Origin: Magnolia sinica
Lineage: Eukaryota > Streptophyta > Magnoliopsida > Magnoliales > Magnoliaceae
Length of the DNA: 64,000 nucleotides
Reading direction: 5' to 3'
Assembly (NCBI RefSeq): GCF_029962835.1
Contig: NC_080583.1
Location: forward strand, 248,001 to 312,000
The notes under the pieces were generated by a model. The model ran no database searches, was not told the DNA's origin, and saw only the letters and a program-made list of their open reading frames with translations. Below, piece by piece: positions 35,601-47,600 of this stretch. The number at the start of each line of letters is the position of its first letter. Positions within the stretch are counted from its first letter, which is position 1. The translations under genes were made by a program, and so were the position numbers.

Positions 35601-38600
35601 GTGGCCTATGTGAGGTGGGGGCACACTCAGGGTGGGTGGCCTGTGTGAAGTGGGTGGCTCATGTGAGGTGAGACCTGTGTGATGTGGGCCCATGTGAAGT
35701 GGGGCCCACGACGGGGTTCGATTGAGGGCCTGACCCATGTTAAGTGGGGTCTGGGCCATGAGATAAAGGAATCGATTCGCCATGCTCTATCAGTTCAAGC
35801 TTTTAGAGCAAGTGGTTAGTTGTCCTGCATCACCTATATGATGAAGTTGATCAGAGTTTTGATGATGAGTTATTTAGGTACGATCGAATTTCTAATTATT
35901 GATCTTGAATTTTTTTCCCACCTTTCATTGTATCAATGTGAACTGATTCACATTGGCCTAATGCAAATGGGATTGGTTCCTCTTGTATATGTCCGCTAAA
36001 ATGCTACACATCATAATGTAGCATAGATGGTTGGTCCCCTTTGCTACAAGTGGAGCACATGTGCAACTTGTGGTGGGGTCCAATGTGTGTTATTCGACAA
36101 TGAAATGTAGGTGAAAAAATTAAAGATTCCAAGTAGAGTCAAGCCATTCTTCACTTGGAAAATCGTTGAGAAATAAGTGTCATTGTATTTCTTGGGCATG
36201 CAAGAGAGAAGATTCATGGGGAAAAGGATGTTTGCTTAGAAACTTAATTAGTGGGAGACTTTGTGGGGCTCTAGGTCCGTTTTACTTTGAATTTGTATGG
36301 TTTGACACAATTTCATGTTGTTTGGAGGTAGGTATTGAATGAACATGCTTCTCAGGGACTAGAGTGATGTAAATGGGTCTTTTTGGGTAGTTCTATATAA
36401 GGGGTGAGTGGGGAATATGAATTCGATCAATCCAATCCTTACTTTATTCTAGTAAGATTGTGCTTTGATAGAGCATTGCTCCTTACATTGGCCCTTGAAT
36501 CGGGTGTTTATCTATGAAGTAAAATATTTCTCTTTTCCCTCATAGTTCTTGTGATTTTCTCTTCTTTAGTATCCTCTCTCCCTCTCTCCACATTATTTGG
36601 TAATAGAACTTGTTCTCACACTCCGTGGGCGACGCTTCATCAATGTGTTAATTCTTGAGATGGCCGCAAGATGCGGTGATTGTGGCTGAGACTTTCGTGT
36701 GGAGGTTGATGCTAGAGATGAAGAAATTCGCGAACTTTGTAGGCATAGCTGCATAGAAGAATTAACTTTGCTTAGATTGTCAAGAAGCTCATAGTGGACA
36801 TGGTCGTAGATGATCATTGTTTGAGTATCCCCGATATTGTTCGTATCTCCAGCCTGGCGATACCGATAACACTGGTAGTATAAGAAATTCCAAGTATTAC
36901 CAATATATTGCTAAGTATTACCAATGCATCGCCAATATTTTCGATTGTGTAAATTCCAGTTGTCACTTATATTGCTAATGTATCGGTATCATCCATGTAT
37001 AACCCATGTTTTCGACTGTGTAAATTCTAGTTGTTGCTTGTAGGGGTGTACATGAATCGAGCTAGCTCAGTTAGCTTGCTCGACTCGACTCGAAAAAGCT
37101 CGATTTGACTCGGTTCGAAGTTGAGTTCGAGCCGAGTTCAAGTAGGCCCCAGCTTGACTCGACTTGGATCGAATCCAGCTCGAATCGAACTCGGATTGAA
37201 CCAGTTCGGTGACTCGGTTACTTTGCCATTGATGTTGCTCACCAAGTGTTTGATAAAATGACTCAACAAAGTGTGGTTGGTGGCAAGGAAGGTATGTACA
37301 TGAAACAAATACCCTTTTTTTATTGCTTTTGCTTGATTTTTATGTTGCTTAGAAGGTGTTTGATAAAATATCTATAAAACCATTCTTCTGTTTTACATAC
37401 AGAGGGATTTTGAAGGTGTAGTCCAGGTGTTTGTGGAAATGCCTCAATGGCGAACTTGGCTCAAACTCGGCCCAGGCTGGCCCGAGCTGCTAACTGAACC
37501 AAGCCGAGTTGGCTAGTTAGGCTCGAGGACCGAGCTGAGTTCGAGCCGAGGTCAACCAGTGGTCGAGTCGAGTCGAGCTGAGGCGAGCTCGACTCGGTAC
37601 GACTCGATGTACACCCCTAGTTGCTTGTATTGCTAGTGTGTTGGCAATATTTCAATATATTGCCAAAAAATTGTTTATTAAAAAAAATTCCATTTCAAAT
37701 TTTTTTGGGCGCATGGTTGTATGATGAAATGCATGTTTGTATGTGTATATGTATGTATGCATGGATGGATGGTTGGATAGAAGGATGAGTGCGTGTGCAC
37801 ACGCATGCATGGATGGATGGATCGGGCATGTGTGTGTGTATTTATGTATGTGCATGCATGAATGGAAGGATCCATCATTTTCCCCATGTTTCCCCAATGT
37901 CTTCCTGACTTAACGATACATGCTTTTAGGCCCCATTAAAGGGAAACTTATTATTTGATTCCTAAATATGCAAATATGCGCTTTTTTGGCTATTGTTTGA
38001 TTCTTAAAGATGCGAATAGGTGTATTTTAGCATATCCTAAAGTATCGTTGAAAAATTCACCATTTCCCCCATGTCTCTCTGATGTTTCCCTGAGTCGCGT
38101 TACGTGCTTTTAAACCCCTATTAAAGAGAAACTTATTATGCATGCGTCTTTTTTGTAATTATTTGATTCCTAAATATGTAAAAATATGTGTATTTGAGTA
38201 TCTCTTGACGGTTCATTGAAAAATTCCGCCATTTCCTCATGTTCTCCTCAGTCAACGCTACATTTCTAGGTATTAGCCGGCGATGTCGATACATGTTTCC
38301 ATATCCCTAGCTAGTAATACATGCATTGATGCCGATACTACGAACACTGGTCATGATCATTCGGGTGATGAGTTCAACGTGAACCCATTTTCCCATCAGT
38401 TGGCACTAGAAGAGCCATAAGAAGTGAATCTCTTTTGTGCTATCGATGCTCCCAAGATCGATGTGTCAGAGTTCTATGCTGCTCTACACCTCAATGAGTT
38501 TCTCGATTGGATTGGTGTCATTGAGAAATTCTTTGACTATTAGACGGTGGAAAACTACCGTGTGAAGCTTGTTGCAACCAGTGTTCGAAATATCAGTATC

Positions 38601-41600
38601 GCACTATGTATCGCACCCCTGGGATACAGATACGTATCGGTTATCGCACGGGATATATCGTTTATATTGCATAATTTATCGCACTTTTTGGGAAACATGG
38701 GGAAACATTGGGAAAATGTTTGAATTTTTTAATGAAACTTTGGGGATTGTTAAAAAAGCCCTTAATACACCTTTTAAATCATAACATCTCAAAAAAAATA
38801 TGCACATAATAAGTTTCCTTTGCATAGGGTCCTAAGCTATGCGATGTTTAACTGAACTAATGCAACTATATTTAAATTGGATGCATGATATTTATAACTA
38901 TATCATAGTTATGTATGAAAACACAACTAATTCATTGAAAAGACAAAGAATAACTGAAGAAGTAAAATTTGAGAAATGTACGTATCAATGATGGGGACAC
39001 GAAGTGACATCACCAAGTTCTGAAGGGCCCACCATGATGTATGTGTTGTATCCACACCGTCCATCCATTTGAAGATATCATTTTAGGCCATGAGAAAAAG
39101 AATGAGTCAAATCCAAGGCTCGAGTGGACCCCACCACAGAAAACAGTGGAGTGACGCCCACCATTAAAAATTTCTAAGGGCCACAAAAGTCTTTGATCAA
39201 GCTAATAGTTGTTGTCTTTTTTTTTTTCTTTTTTTTTTTTTTTCCCCTTTTTTCATGTTTGTCTTAACTTATAAACAGGTTGGATCTCAGATAAACATTA
39301 TAGTGGACCCACGATCAGGGTTTCAACGGTGGGTGTCCCTCTCCCCACTGTTTTCTATGGTGGGGTCCACTCTAGATTTGGATCTGACCCATTCTTTGTC
39401 TCATACCGTAAAATGATCTAGCCAAATGGATGGACGGTGTAGATACAACACATACATCATGGTGGGCCCCACAGAACTTGGTGAGGTCACTTTATTAGCC
39501 AGTCTGGCTACGCGTCCTGAGAATCCGAGGACGCGGATTTCTTGCGCAAGCCATTTGTAGGAAGTTCCGGCGTTGAAAACTTAAGTGGGGCCCAACGTGA
39601 TGTTTGTGAGTAATCCACTCCGTCTTTTTGAGATCATTTTAGAACAAGGAGCCAAAAATGAACAGGATCCAATTTTCAAATGGGCTGAAAACGTAAGGAT
39701 TGTACATCCACAGTCGAAATATTCATGAGGCCATAAAAGTTTTGAATCAGGTTAATATTTGTTATTTCAGTTCATCTCAGCTCCGTGGGCCCCACCATAA
39801 TGTATTTGTTTCATCCATTCCGTTCATCCATTTTTACGGATCATTTTAGTGCTTGATACAAAAAATTATAGGGATATAATCTCATGTGGACCACACCACA
39901 GGAAAACAATAATGATTGGATATCCACCATTAAAATCCTCCTAAGGCTCACTGTACTGTTTATTTGACATCCAATCTGTTGATTGGGTCATAAAGACCCA
40001 GATGAAGGGAAAAAATAAATATCTGGTTGGATGACAAATAAACATCACTGTGGGCCTTAAAAAGGTTTCAACGGTGGAAATTAACAGTTCCACCGTTTCC
40101 TGTGGTATGGTCTACTTGAGTTGTGGATATGGTTCAATTTTGGGTTGAACACCTAAAATGATCAGTAAAAATGGATGAACGGCGTGGATAAACCACGTGC
40201 AATCACGGTGGCCCAACAGAGTTTATTGGCTGGTGTCAGTGGGAGTAGCCAATCCGTTTCCCCACCCAATGGCTGATGGTCAGTGCTCTGTGGGCCCCAC
40301 CATGATGTATGTGTTTCATCCATGCCGTCCATCTATTTTTCTAGATCATTTTATGATATCACACAAAAAATTAGATATATTCCAATATCAACTGGACCAC
40401 ATTACAGATAACAGTGGGGAATGAACGTTGACTATTAAAAACTTTTTGGGGTCTATAAAAGTATTAGATCTAGCTGATATTTGTTTTTTTCATTCATCTG
40501 GGTCTTTATGACCTAATTAACAGATTTGATGTCAAATAAACAGTGCAGTGGGCCTTAGGAGGATTTAAATGATGGATATCCAATCACTATTGTTTTCCTA
40601 TGGTGTGGTCCACCTGAGATTTATATCCCTCTCGTTTTTGGGGTAAAGCCATAAAATTATCTTTAAAAATGGATGAACGGAATGGATGAAATACATACAT
40701 TATGGTGGGGCCCACAAAGCACCGACCACCATCCGCGGGCTGGTGTCAGGGGGAATATCCAATCCGTTTCCGTCATTGACGGCCCCATTGCCACATGACC
40801 AACTTATGTGGGTCCCACCATGATGTATTTTTTGTATCCACACCGTCTATACATTTGAAGAGATCATTTTATGGCATGAGCCAAAAAATGGGTCAGATCC
40901 AGAGCTCGAGTGGACCCCACCATAGAAAACAGTGGAGAGAGTGACTCCTTAAAGGTGGGCCCTTAAAATTCCTAAATTTAGGGATCAACCCCTTAAATTA
41001 GATGGGAAAATGGATGGACAGCGTGGATAGACAACATACATTAAAGGTGGGCCCAACTAAGTTTACTGAGTACGATAAGAGCGTACTCCGTAACCCATCG
41101 CACGATCGAAACCTCCTTTTCACCCCATCTTCGTGCCCTTCTTCGTTTTCCCTCTCCTTCACGCACGCAGAGGTTCCGACGATCGTGGCGGCGGCGATTC
41201 TCGTTCTGGAGGAAGGGGTTCCTCAATTTGGCCCGATTTCTCGTCAGAATCTCCGAGAAATCCCCACAGATATATTGTACTTACATATCGAATGACCCAC
41301 CTCCGATCACCAATCTTCGCGGGTACTCTCCGATTTCTCCTTTTTAAAAAAAAAATAAAAAAAATTCTCCACCTATACGCATGGCGATATCGTGCAATAT
41401 CTGAATTTTTGCATTTTTGGTATCTTCCGGGCGTTATCGCCCGGGTATCGTCTCCTTGGGGGCCGATAACGATAATATCGGCCGATAGTATCGATATTTC
41501 GAACACTGGTTGCAACAAGATTTTGTGCTTATGCTTTGACTTGGTGGGGCAAAGTTTAAGGGATGCGCCTTTGGAAAGGAAAGCCTAAGATTGCATCATG

Positions 41601-44600
41601 AGAAAAGATAAAATTGAGGATAAAGGAGAAGTTTCTTTTAATTGATTATGCCTAAACATTGTGCTCTCAATTAAACAACCTTCATCAAGAAGCAACACAA
41701 CACCAGAGAATTTGCTTATGATGTGGAATGACAAAGAAAAAGTGAGGAACAACTTGAGGTATGGGTGCAAATTGCGTATGGCAATACTTGATGAAGTGGA
41801 GATGCAATGCTTGTGCAAGGTCAATGATGCATATCAATTAGGCTTGAAAGATGAGGCTAAGCTTGCTCGTAGCGGCTCAAAGTGGATGTTCGTAGTCTTT
41901 ACCCTTAACGTGGTGAATTTTCACATGGTGGAGGTACGACGGCTAAAGGTGGGCATGCCAACACTACCACAGACACTCCAAAGACTCCTACAACCAGTTG
42001 AAAATTCAACACGTGTTGTGGCCGCCGGGGGGGTGTTCACTTGTTTCAAATGTGGCCAAGTTGGTTACCATGGAAGTGGTTGTCCAGATTGACGAGTTGA
42101 TGCTTGCGTGAAGTACATTGATGAAGAGGGAGATCGTAATGTCTTTGATGATATTTCTACATACATTGAGGAGGGTCATCATTCTTTGTATCATTCATAG
42201 ATGACTATTATAGAAAGGTATGGCTGTACTTTATGAAGTACTAGTGTGGAAGGTGATAGTGGAAAAGCAGACAGGGCAAAAGTTGGAAGTTTTAAGGACA
42301 ACTAATGGATGTGAATTCACTTTCAATGAATTTAACCAGTTTTGTAAATATGAAGGGATCGTGCGGCATAACACAATCAGGCATACACCAGAGCAGAATG
42401 ATGTAACAAAATGGATGAATCAGACTTTCTTAGAGAGAGCTTGAAGCATGTTGAGCAACACTGTGTTAGGCAATGAGTTATGGACTGAGGTTGTTAACAC
42501 GGCCTAATACTTAGTGAATCGGTCTCCGTTTACAGCGATTGGTTGTAAAATTCTAGAAGATGTATGGAGTGGTCATAATGTTGATTACTCGGGGCTACGA
42601 GTTTTTGGTTGCAATACTTTCATGTAGCGTCAATTGAGAGAGATAAGCTAGAACAAAGGGCTATGAAGTATATGTTTGTTGGCTGTGGTGATGATGCGAA
42701 GGGATATAGGCTGTATGACTAGGTCACACGAAAGATCACGATTAGCCGTGACGTCAGGTTTAATGATGATTCTTTGTTCCATAAGGAAGAACACAAGTAA
42801 TCAAGAAAATCAGCAGTGATGAATGTTGAAATTGACAAGGATGAAATTTTGGTTGAAGCTGAGTAGCAGCAAGAGGTACAAGAGCAGGTGGAGCAGCCAC
42901 CTGTAGGAGAAATCCACCTAGAGATCGCAGATTACCAGTGAGATACAGGGATTACTCGAACATTGCATTCGCCCTTATTATAGATGAGAGGGATCCATCC
43001 ACCTTCCAGGAAGCACTGGATGATCCAAATGCTGAGAAGTGGATGAGGACGATGCAAGACGAAATGAACTCTCTGTGTAAGAATGAGACGTGGGAGCTGG
43101 TGGAGTTTCCCGTTGGGTGTAAAGTGATCGGATCCAAGTGGATTTACCAGGACAAATACAAGGCAAGGTTGGTAATGAAAAAAGAAGGTATCAACTTTAA
43201 TGAGATATTCGCGTCTGTTATCAATCATCTATTAGATTCGTGTTGGTGCTGGTTGCCCAATACAACCTTGAGCTGGAATAGATAGATGTAAAGACTGCTT
43301 TCCTATATGGGGAATTAAAAGAGCATATTTACATGAAGCAACCAGAGGGGTTCGACGAAAATGGGTTAGAGAATAAGGTTTGTAGGTTGAGAAGGTCATT
43401 GTATGGCCTTAAACAGTCGCCTAGTTAGTAGTACAAGAAGTTTGATACTTTCATGGTGAGTCAACGGTTTATCAGGAGTGAATATGATCATTGTATCTAC
43501 TATAAGACATCGAGTGATTGATGATTCATTCTATTGGTATTATACGTTGATGACATGTTTATCGTCGGTCAAAGCATGTCCGAGATCAATATATTGAAGA
43601 CTCAGTTGTCAGGGACATTTGAAATGAAAGATTTGGGGGCTGTAAAGAAGATTTTCGGCATAGATATACATAGAGACAGAAAGATGAGCAAGTTACAGTT
43701 ATCTTAGGCAGCGTACCTTGCGAAGGTATTCGTGAAGTTTGGGATGGACAAGGCTAAGCCCAGTTAGCACACCCCATGCTTCTCACTTCATGCTTTCTTC
43801 AGAGTAATACCCCATTACAGATGAAGAAAAACAAGTTATATCTCATGTGCCCTATTCGAGCGCAGTTGGCAGCTTGATGTATTCTATGGCCTCTACGAGA
43901 CTGGATATTTCACATGCAGTCGGTGTTGTGAGCAGATACATGTCAAACCTTGGCAAGCAACATTGGATGGCGGTGAAATGGCTACTTCGTTACCTACGAG
44001 CTACGATAGACTACATCTTGACATTTCAAAAATCTGAGGGAAAGCTTGTAGGCTATGTTGATTCGGATTACGCAGGGAATGTGGACAACAGAAGGTCGAC
44101 TTTCGATTACTCGTGTGTATTTGCGGGTGGAGCGGTCAGTTGGATGCTGAAGCTTCAGTCTGTGGTTTCTCTTTCCACAATATAAGCTGAGTGTATGGTA
44201 CTAATAGAGGCATTCAAGGAAGGTGTTTGATTACATGGAATGATGAATGAACTCGGGCTTTAGCAGGAGGCCGTGCTAGTTAATTGTGATAGTGAAAGCG
44301 CGACCAATTTGGTGAAGAATTTGGTTTACCATTCTAGAACTAAACATATTGATGTTCGTCACCATTTTATTAATAGGTGCTCGAGGAAGACTGTGTCACT
44401 CTAGAGAAGATCCACGCGAGCATGAATTTGGCGGATATGCTGACAAAGGTGGTTCCCACAGAGAAGTTTTGATTCTGTTTGATTTCTGTGGGTCTGATGA
44501 AAGGTTGATGAAGACAGAGTGTGCACGAGAAGAAGCAACGACGATGGTGAAGCCATGATGGAGGCGATTAGAGATGGAGCTTGAGCTGTTGTTCGTGACA

Positions 44601-47600
44601 ATTGAAGACATGATGGAGATTGGTATCAGATGTCTTAAATTTGTCTGTAATTGGGTCGGTCGATGGCATCGACAAACCACTTGATCCCATCAAGCACGAC
44701 AACCCACTCGATCTCATTGAGAAAATCCCGAATTATTCCCTTTGCTCGTTGGACAGTTTGTGAGTCCAAATCGATATGATCGAAGGTGGCTTTGATCCCA
44801 TCAAAGAGCCTTTGATGGCTGTCAATCACATCGACAGAAGCGCATGGTTTTGCGGAATTGCGGGAATTGTTTCCTATTCCGGGTGTGACACGATATATGG
44901 GTGTAATTGCGGGATTATGGTTGTTCCAATGTTTCCTAGGCTATTCTAAGGAGGGATACACATTTTTGGGGGCTTGGGGAAGGCGAAAACGAGGGTTTTT
45001 GGATTATTGTAAGTGATTCCATCTCTTGTACTTTTGCTTTCATAGTGATTCGTTGTCACTTTATGCTGTGGTTTTTTCCCGCAAGGATTTTTCCACGTAA
45101 AATCATGTGTGCTTTTTGTGATTGCTTGATTTGTGTTTGCTTAATTGCGTGAGATCCGAATTCAGGGTTTGCTTCTGTGGATTCACAACATTACCAAACT
45201 TTGAGTTGGTGGTCAAGGTTGATTGTGATACCTTACGCATGGGCATTGGTGGTGTTCTTTGTCAAGAGGGCCTTTCTATTGCCTTCGTTAGTGAAAAGCT
45301 CAATGAGGTGTGGCAAAACTATTACACAGATGATGTGGAGTTCTATGCAATCGTGCAAGCTCTACGGCATTGGCGATACCACCTCATTCAAAGGGAGTTC
45401 ATTTTGAATTCCGACCATAAAGCACTCAAGCACATCAACAATCAAGGAAGCCTTCATTGAAGACATGCAATGTGGGTTGGCTTTTTGCAAGAGTTCACCT
45501 TCTATTGAAGCATAAAAATTGACGGTTTAATCAAGTGGTGGAGGCACTTAGTCGCCATGAAGTGTTTCTAAATACCATGAATGTTCACTTCATGGATTTC
45601 GATGAGATCAAAGTTTTTTATACTAATGATCGTGACTTTGATGACGTATGAAGGCTATGTAAAGATGAACCTCATGATGATTTTCTATTTCCATGATGGG
45701 TTCCTTTTTCGGGGATCTTGTTTATTCATTCCCAATGCTCTCTACGTGAGGCATCATCCATGAGCTTCATGCCAAAGGATTGGGAGGACACTTTGGCTTA
45801 GACAAAACCATTGCTGCAGTGGAAGGAAAAGTATTTTTGACTGAAGATTTTCGTGGAGTGTTATCTGAAGCGATGTCGAACATGCCAAAGTTCAAAAAGG
45901 CATGCACAAAATACAGGCCTTTACAAACTTTTGCTGGTTCAAAATTCTCCTTGGGAAGATGTAAGCATGAATTTCATACTTGGGTAACCAAATACTGAAA
46001 GAGGCATGGATTCCTGGGAAAATGTAAGCATGGATTTCATACTTGGGTTACCAAATACTCAAAGAGGCATGGATTCCGTGTTTGTAGTTGTTGATAAGTT
46101 CTTAAAGATGACACACTTCATCCCATGCAAAAAGATGATGGATGCTTATGTTGTCAATCTTTACTTTGGGAACTGGTTAAGCATCATGGCATACCCAAGT
46201 TGGTTGCATCCAACGGAGACTCCAAGTTCCTTAGCCACCTTTGGAGGATTTTGTGGAAGAAACTTGGGGTCAGTTTGTTTTATAGTAGTGCCTATCATCC
46301 TCAAACGGATGGTCAAACTGAAGTTGTGAACCAAACTCTTGGCAATCTACTTTGGACCCTAGTGGGAAAGTGGCTTGAGCAATGGGATGTTGTGCCTTCC
46401 CAAGCCAAGCATGCATACAACTCCATGGTGGAAGAGCCATCTGAGAAGTTTATGGGCATGCTCTATTGCATTATATCTTTGCCGAATTTGGTTAAGACAA
46501 GTAAAGAATCTGAAGAATTTGCCAAGATGATTGCAAGGGTTCATGAAGTTGTTCGTCAGAAGCTTGAAACAAGCAATGCCAAATATAAAGAAGCGACCGA
46601 TGCACATTGGCAATTGAGGACCTTTAAGGAAGGAGAGCTTGTGTGGGGGCTTTTTTGAGAAATGAGAAATTTCTGATGGGTGCATATAACAAACAAACTA
46701 GTAAGAAGATTAGCCCATGTCGCATTTAAAAGAAGATTAACAACAATTCATACAAGACTGAGCTTCCATCAGACATTTGCACTCATCCTATGTTCAATGT
46801 GCAAGATTTGCCAACCTTCTATGGTGAACCGGACTCAAACTCAAGGTCGAGTTCCATCCAACCCGGAGAGGATGATGTAGCACACATAGTGGGGCACACC
46901 TTTGCTACAAGTGGGCCACATATGCAAGATGTGATGAGGCCCAATGCGTGTGACCTGGCAGTGACATACGGATGAAAAAAGTTAAGATTCCAAGTAGATT
47001 CAAGCCATTCTTTACTTGAAAAATTGTTGAGAAACAAGTGTCATTGTATTTCCTAAGCATGCAAGGGAAAAGATTCAAGGGGAAAGGGTGTTTGTTTAGA
47101 AACTTTATTAGGGTAGACTTTGTGGACCTATAGGTTCATTTTACTTTAAATTCATATGGTCCCAATGTAGGTATTGAATGAGCATGCTTCTTTGGGACTA
47201 GAGTGATGTAGATGGGTCTTTTTGGGTGGTTCTGCATGAGGGTATAAGAGGCAAGGGGGAAAACGAATTTGATCAATCCAATCCTCACTTTAGACTAGTA
47301 AACTTGTGTTTTGATAGAGCATTGCTCCTTTTATTGGCCCTCGAATTTGGTGGTTATCTATAAAGTAAAATCATTCTCTATTCAATCATAGTTCTTGTGA
47401 TTTTTCTCTTCTTTATCACCTTCTCTCCCTCTCCCCACATTACATTTGTTCCACATGAATGTTCCTAGCAAATTAATTGATTCTCTGCTTGCTTATCACG
47501 AAGTCAATTAAATTTTTTGCAGGTAAAAAGTCTGTTGACAATTGATCCTAACGATGCCGTCCCTCTAAGAAAAATGACCATAAGGAAAATCCCAAGGTAA

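Larger units (their letters stand above)
38579..41507 (+). mobile_element. hAT-like non-autonomous element, copy 2 (2.93 kb)
   Basis: Perfect 16-bp inverted ends, CAGTGTTCGAAATATC and GATATTTCGAACACTG, with a perfect 8-bp target duplication GTTGCAAC (38571-38578 and 41508-41515) inside gypsy gag. The left 350 bp match the reverse complement of the right end of copy 1. The right 350 bp match that copy's left end less well, including a leader-like GC-rich segment (41098-41340). The middle holds five foldback repeats. There is no transposase ORF. Confidence 0.85.
36660..42198 (+). pseudogene. Gypsy gag, split by two DNA transposons
   Basis: Pieces lie at 36660-36814 (start, with [16 protein letters not shown]), 38350-38578 ([19 protein letters not shown]) and 41508-42198 (a basic region, then the zinc knuckle [14 protein letters not shown] at about 42047). 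Removing the two insertions makes these parts collinear with one gag, though in-frame stops remain. Protease and reverse transcriptase, expected after the knuckle, are missing. Confidence 0.7.
36017..47444 (+). mobile_element. Ty3/gypsy retrotransposon in intron 7, heavily interrupted
   Basis: LTRs of about 570-580 bp bracket gag, RNase H and integrase of gypsy type, in the same direction as the host gene. Insertions inside it are two hAT-like elements, a hAT MITE, foldback repeats and a copia segment that replaces the protease-RT part. No clear target duplication was seen (CATAA against TTTGT). The host gene's splice sites on either side are intact. Confidence 0.8.

Noticed and set aside
36001-36024. 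Inverted ATGCTACA/TGTAGCAT at the gypsy left edge
   Set aside because: It spans the insertion boundary and is probably chance; no functional role could be argued.
41133-41588. 151-aa ORF across the right end of the hAT-like element
   Set aside because: It runs through the terminal inverted repeat into gypsy gag, so it cannot be one real gene.
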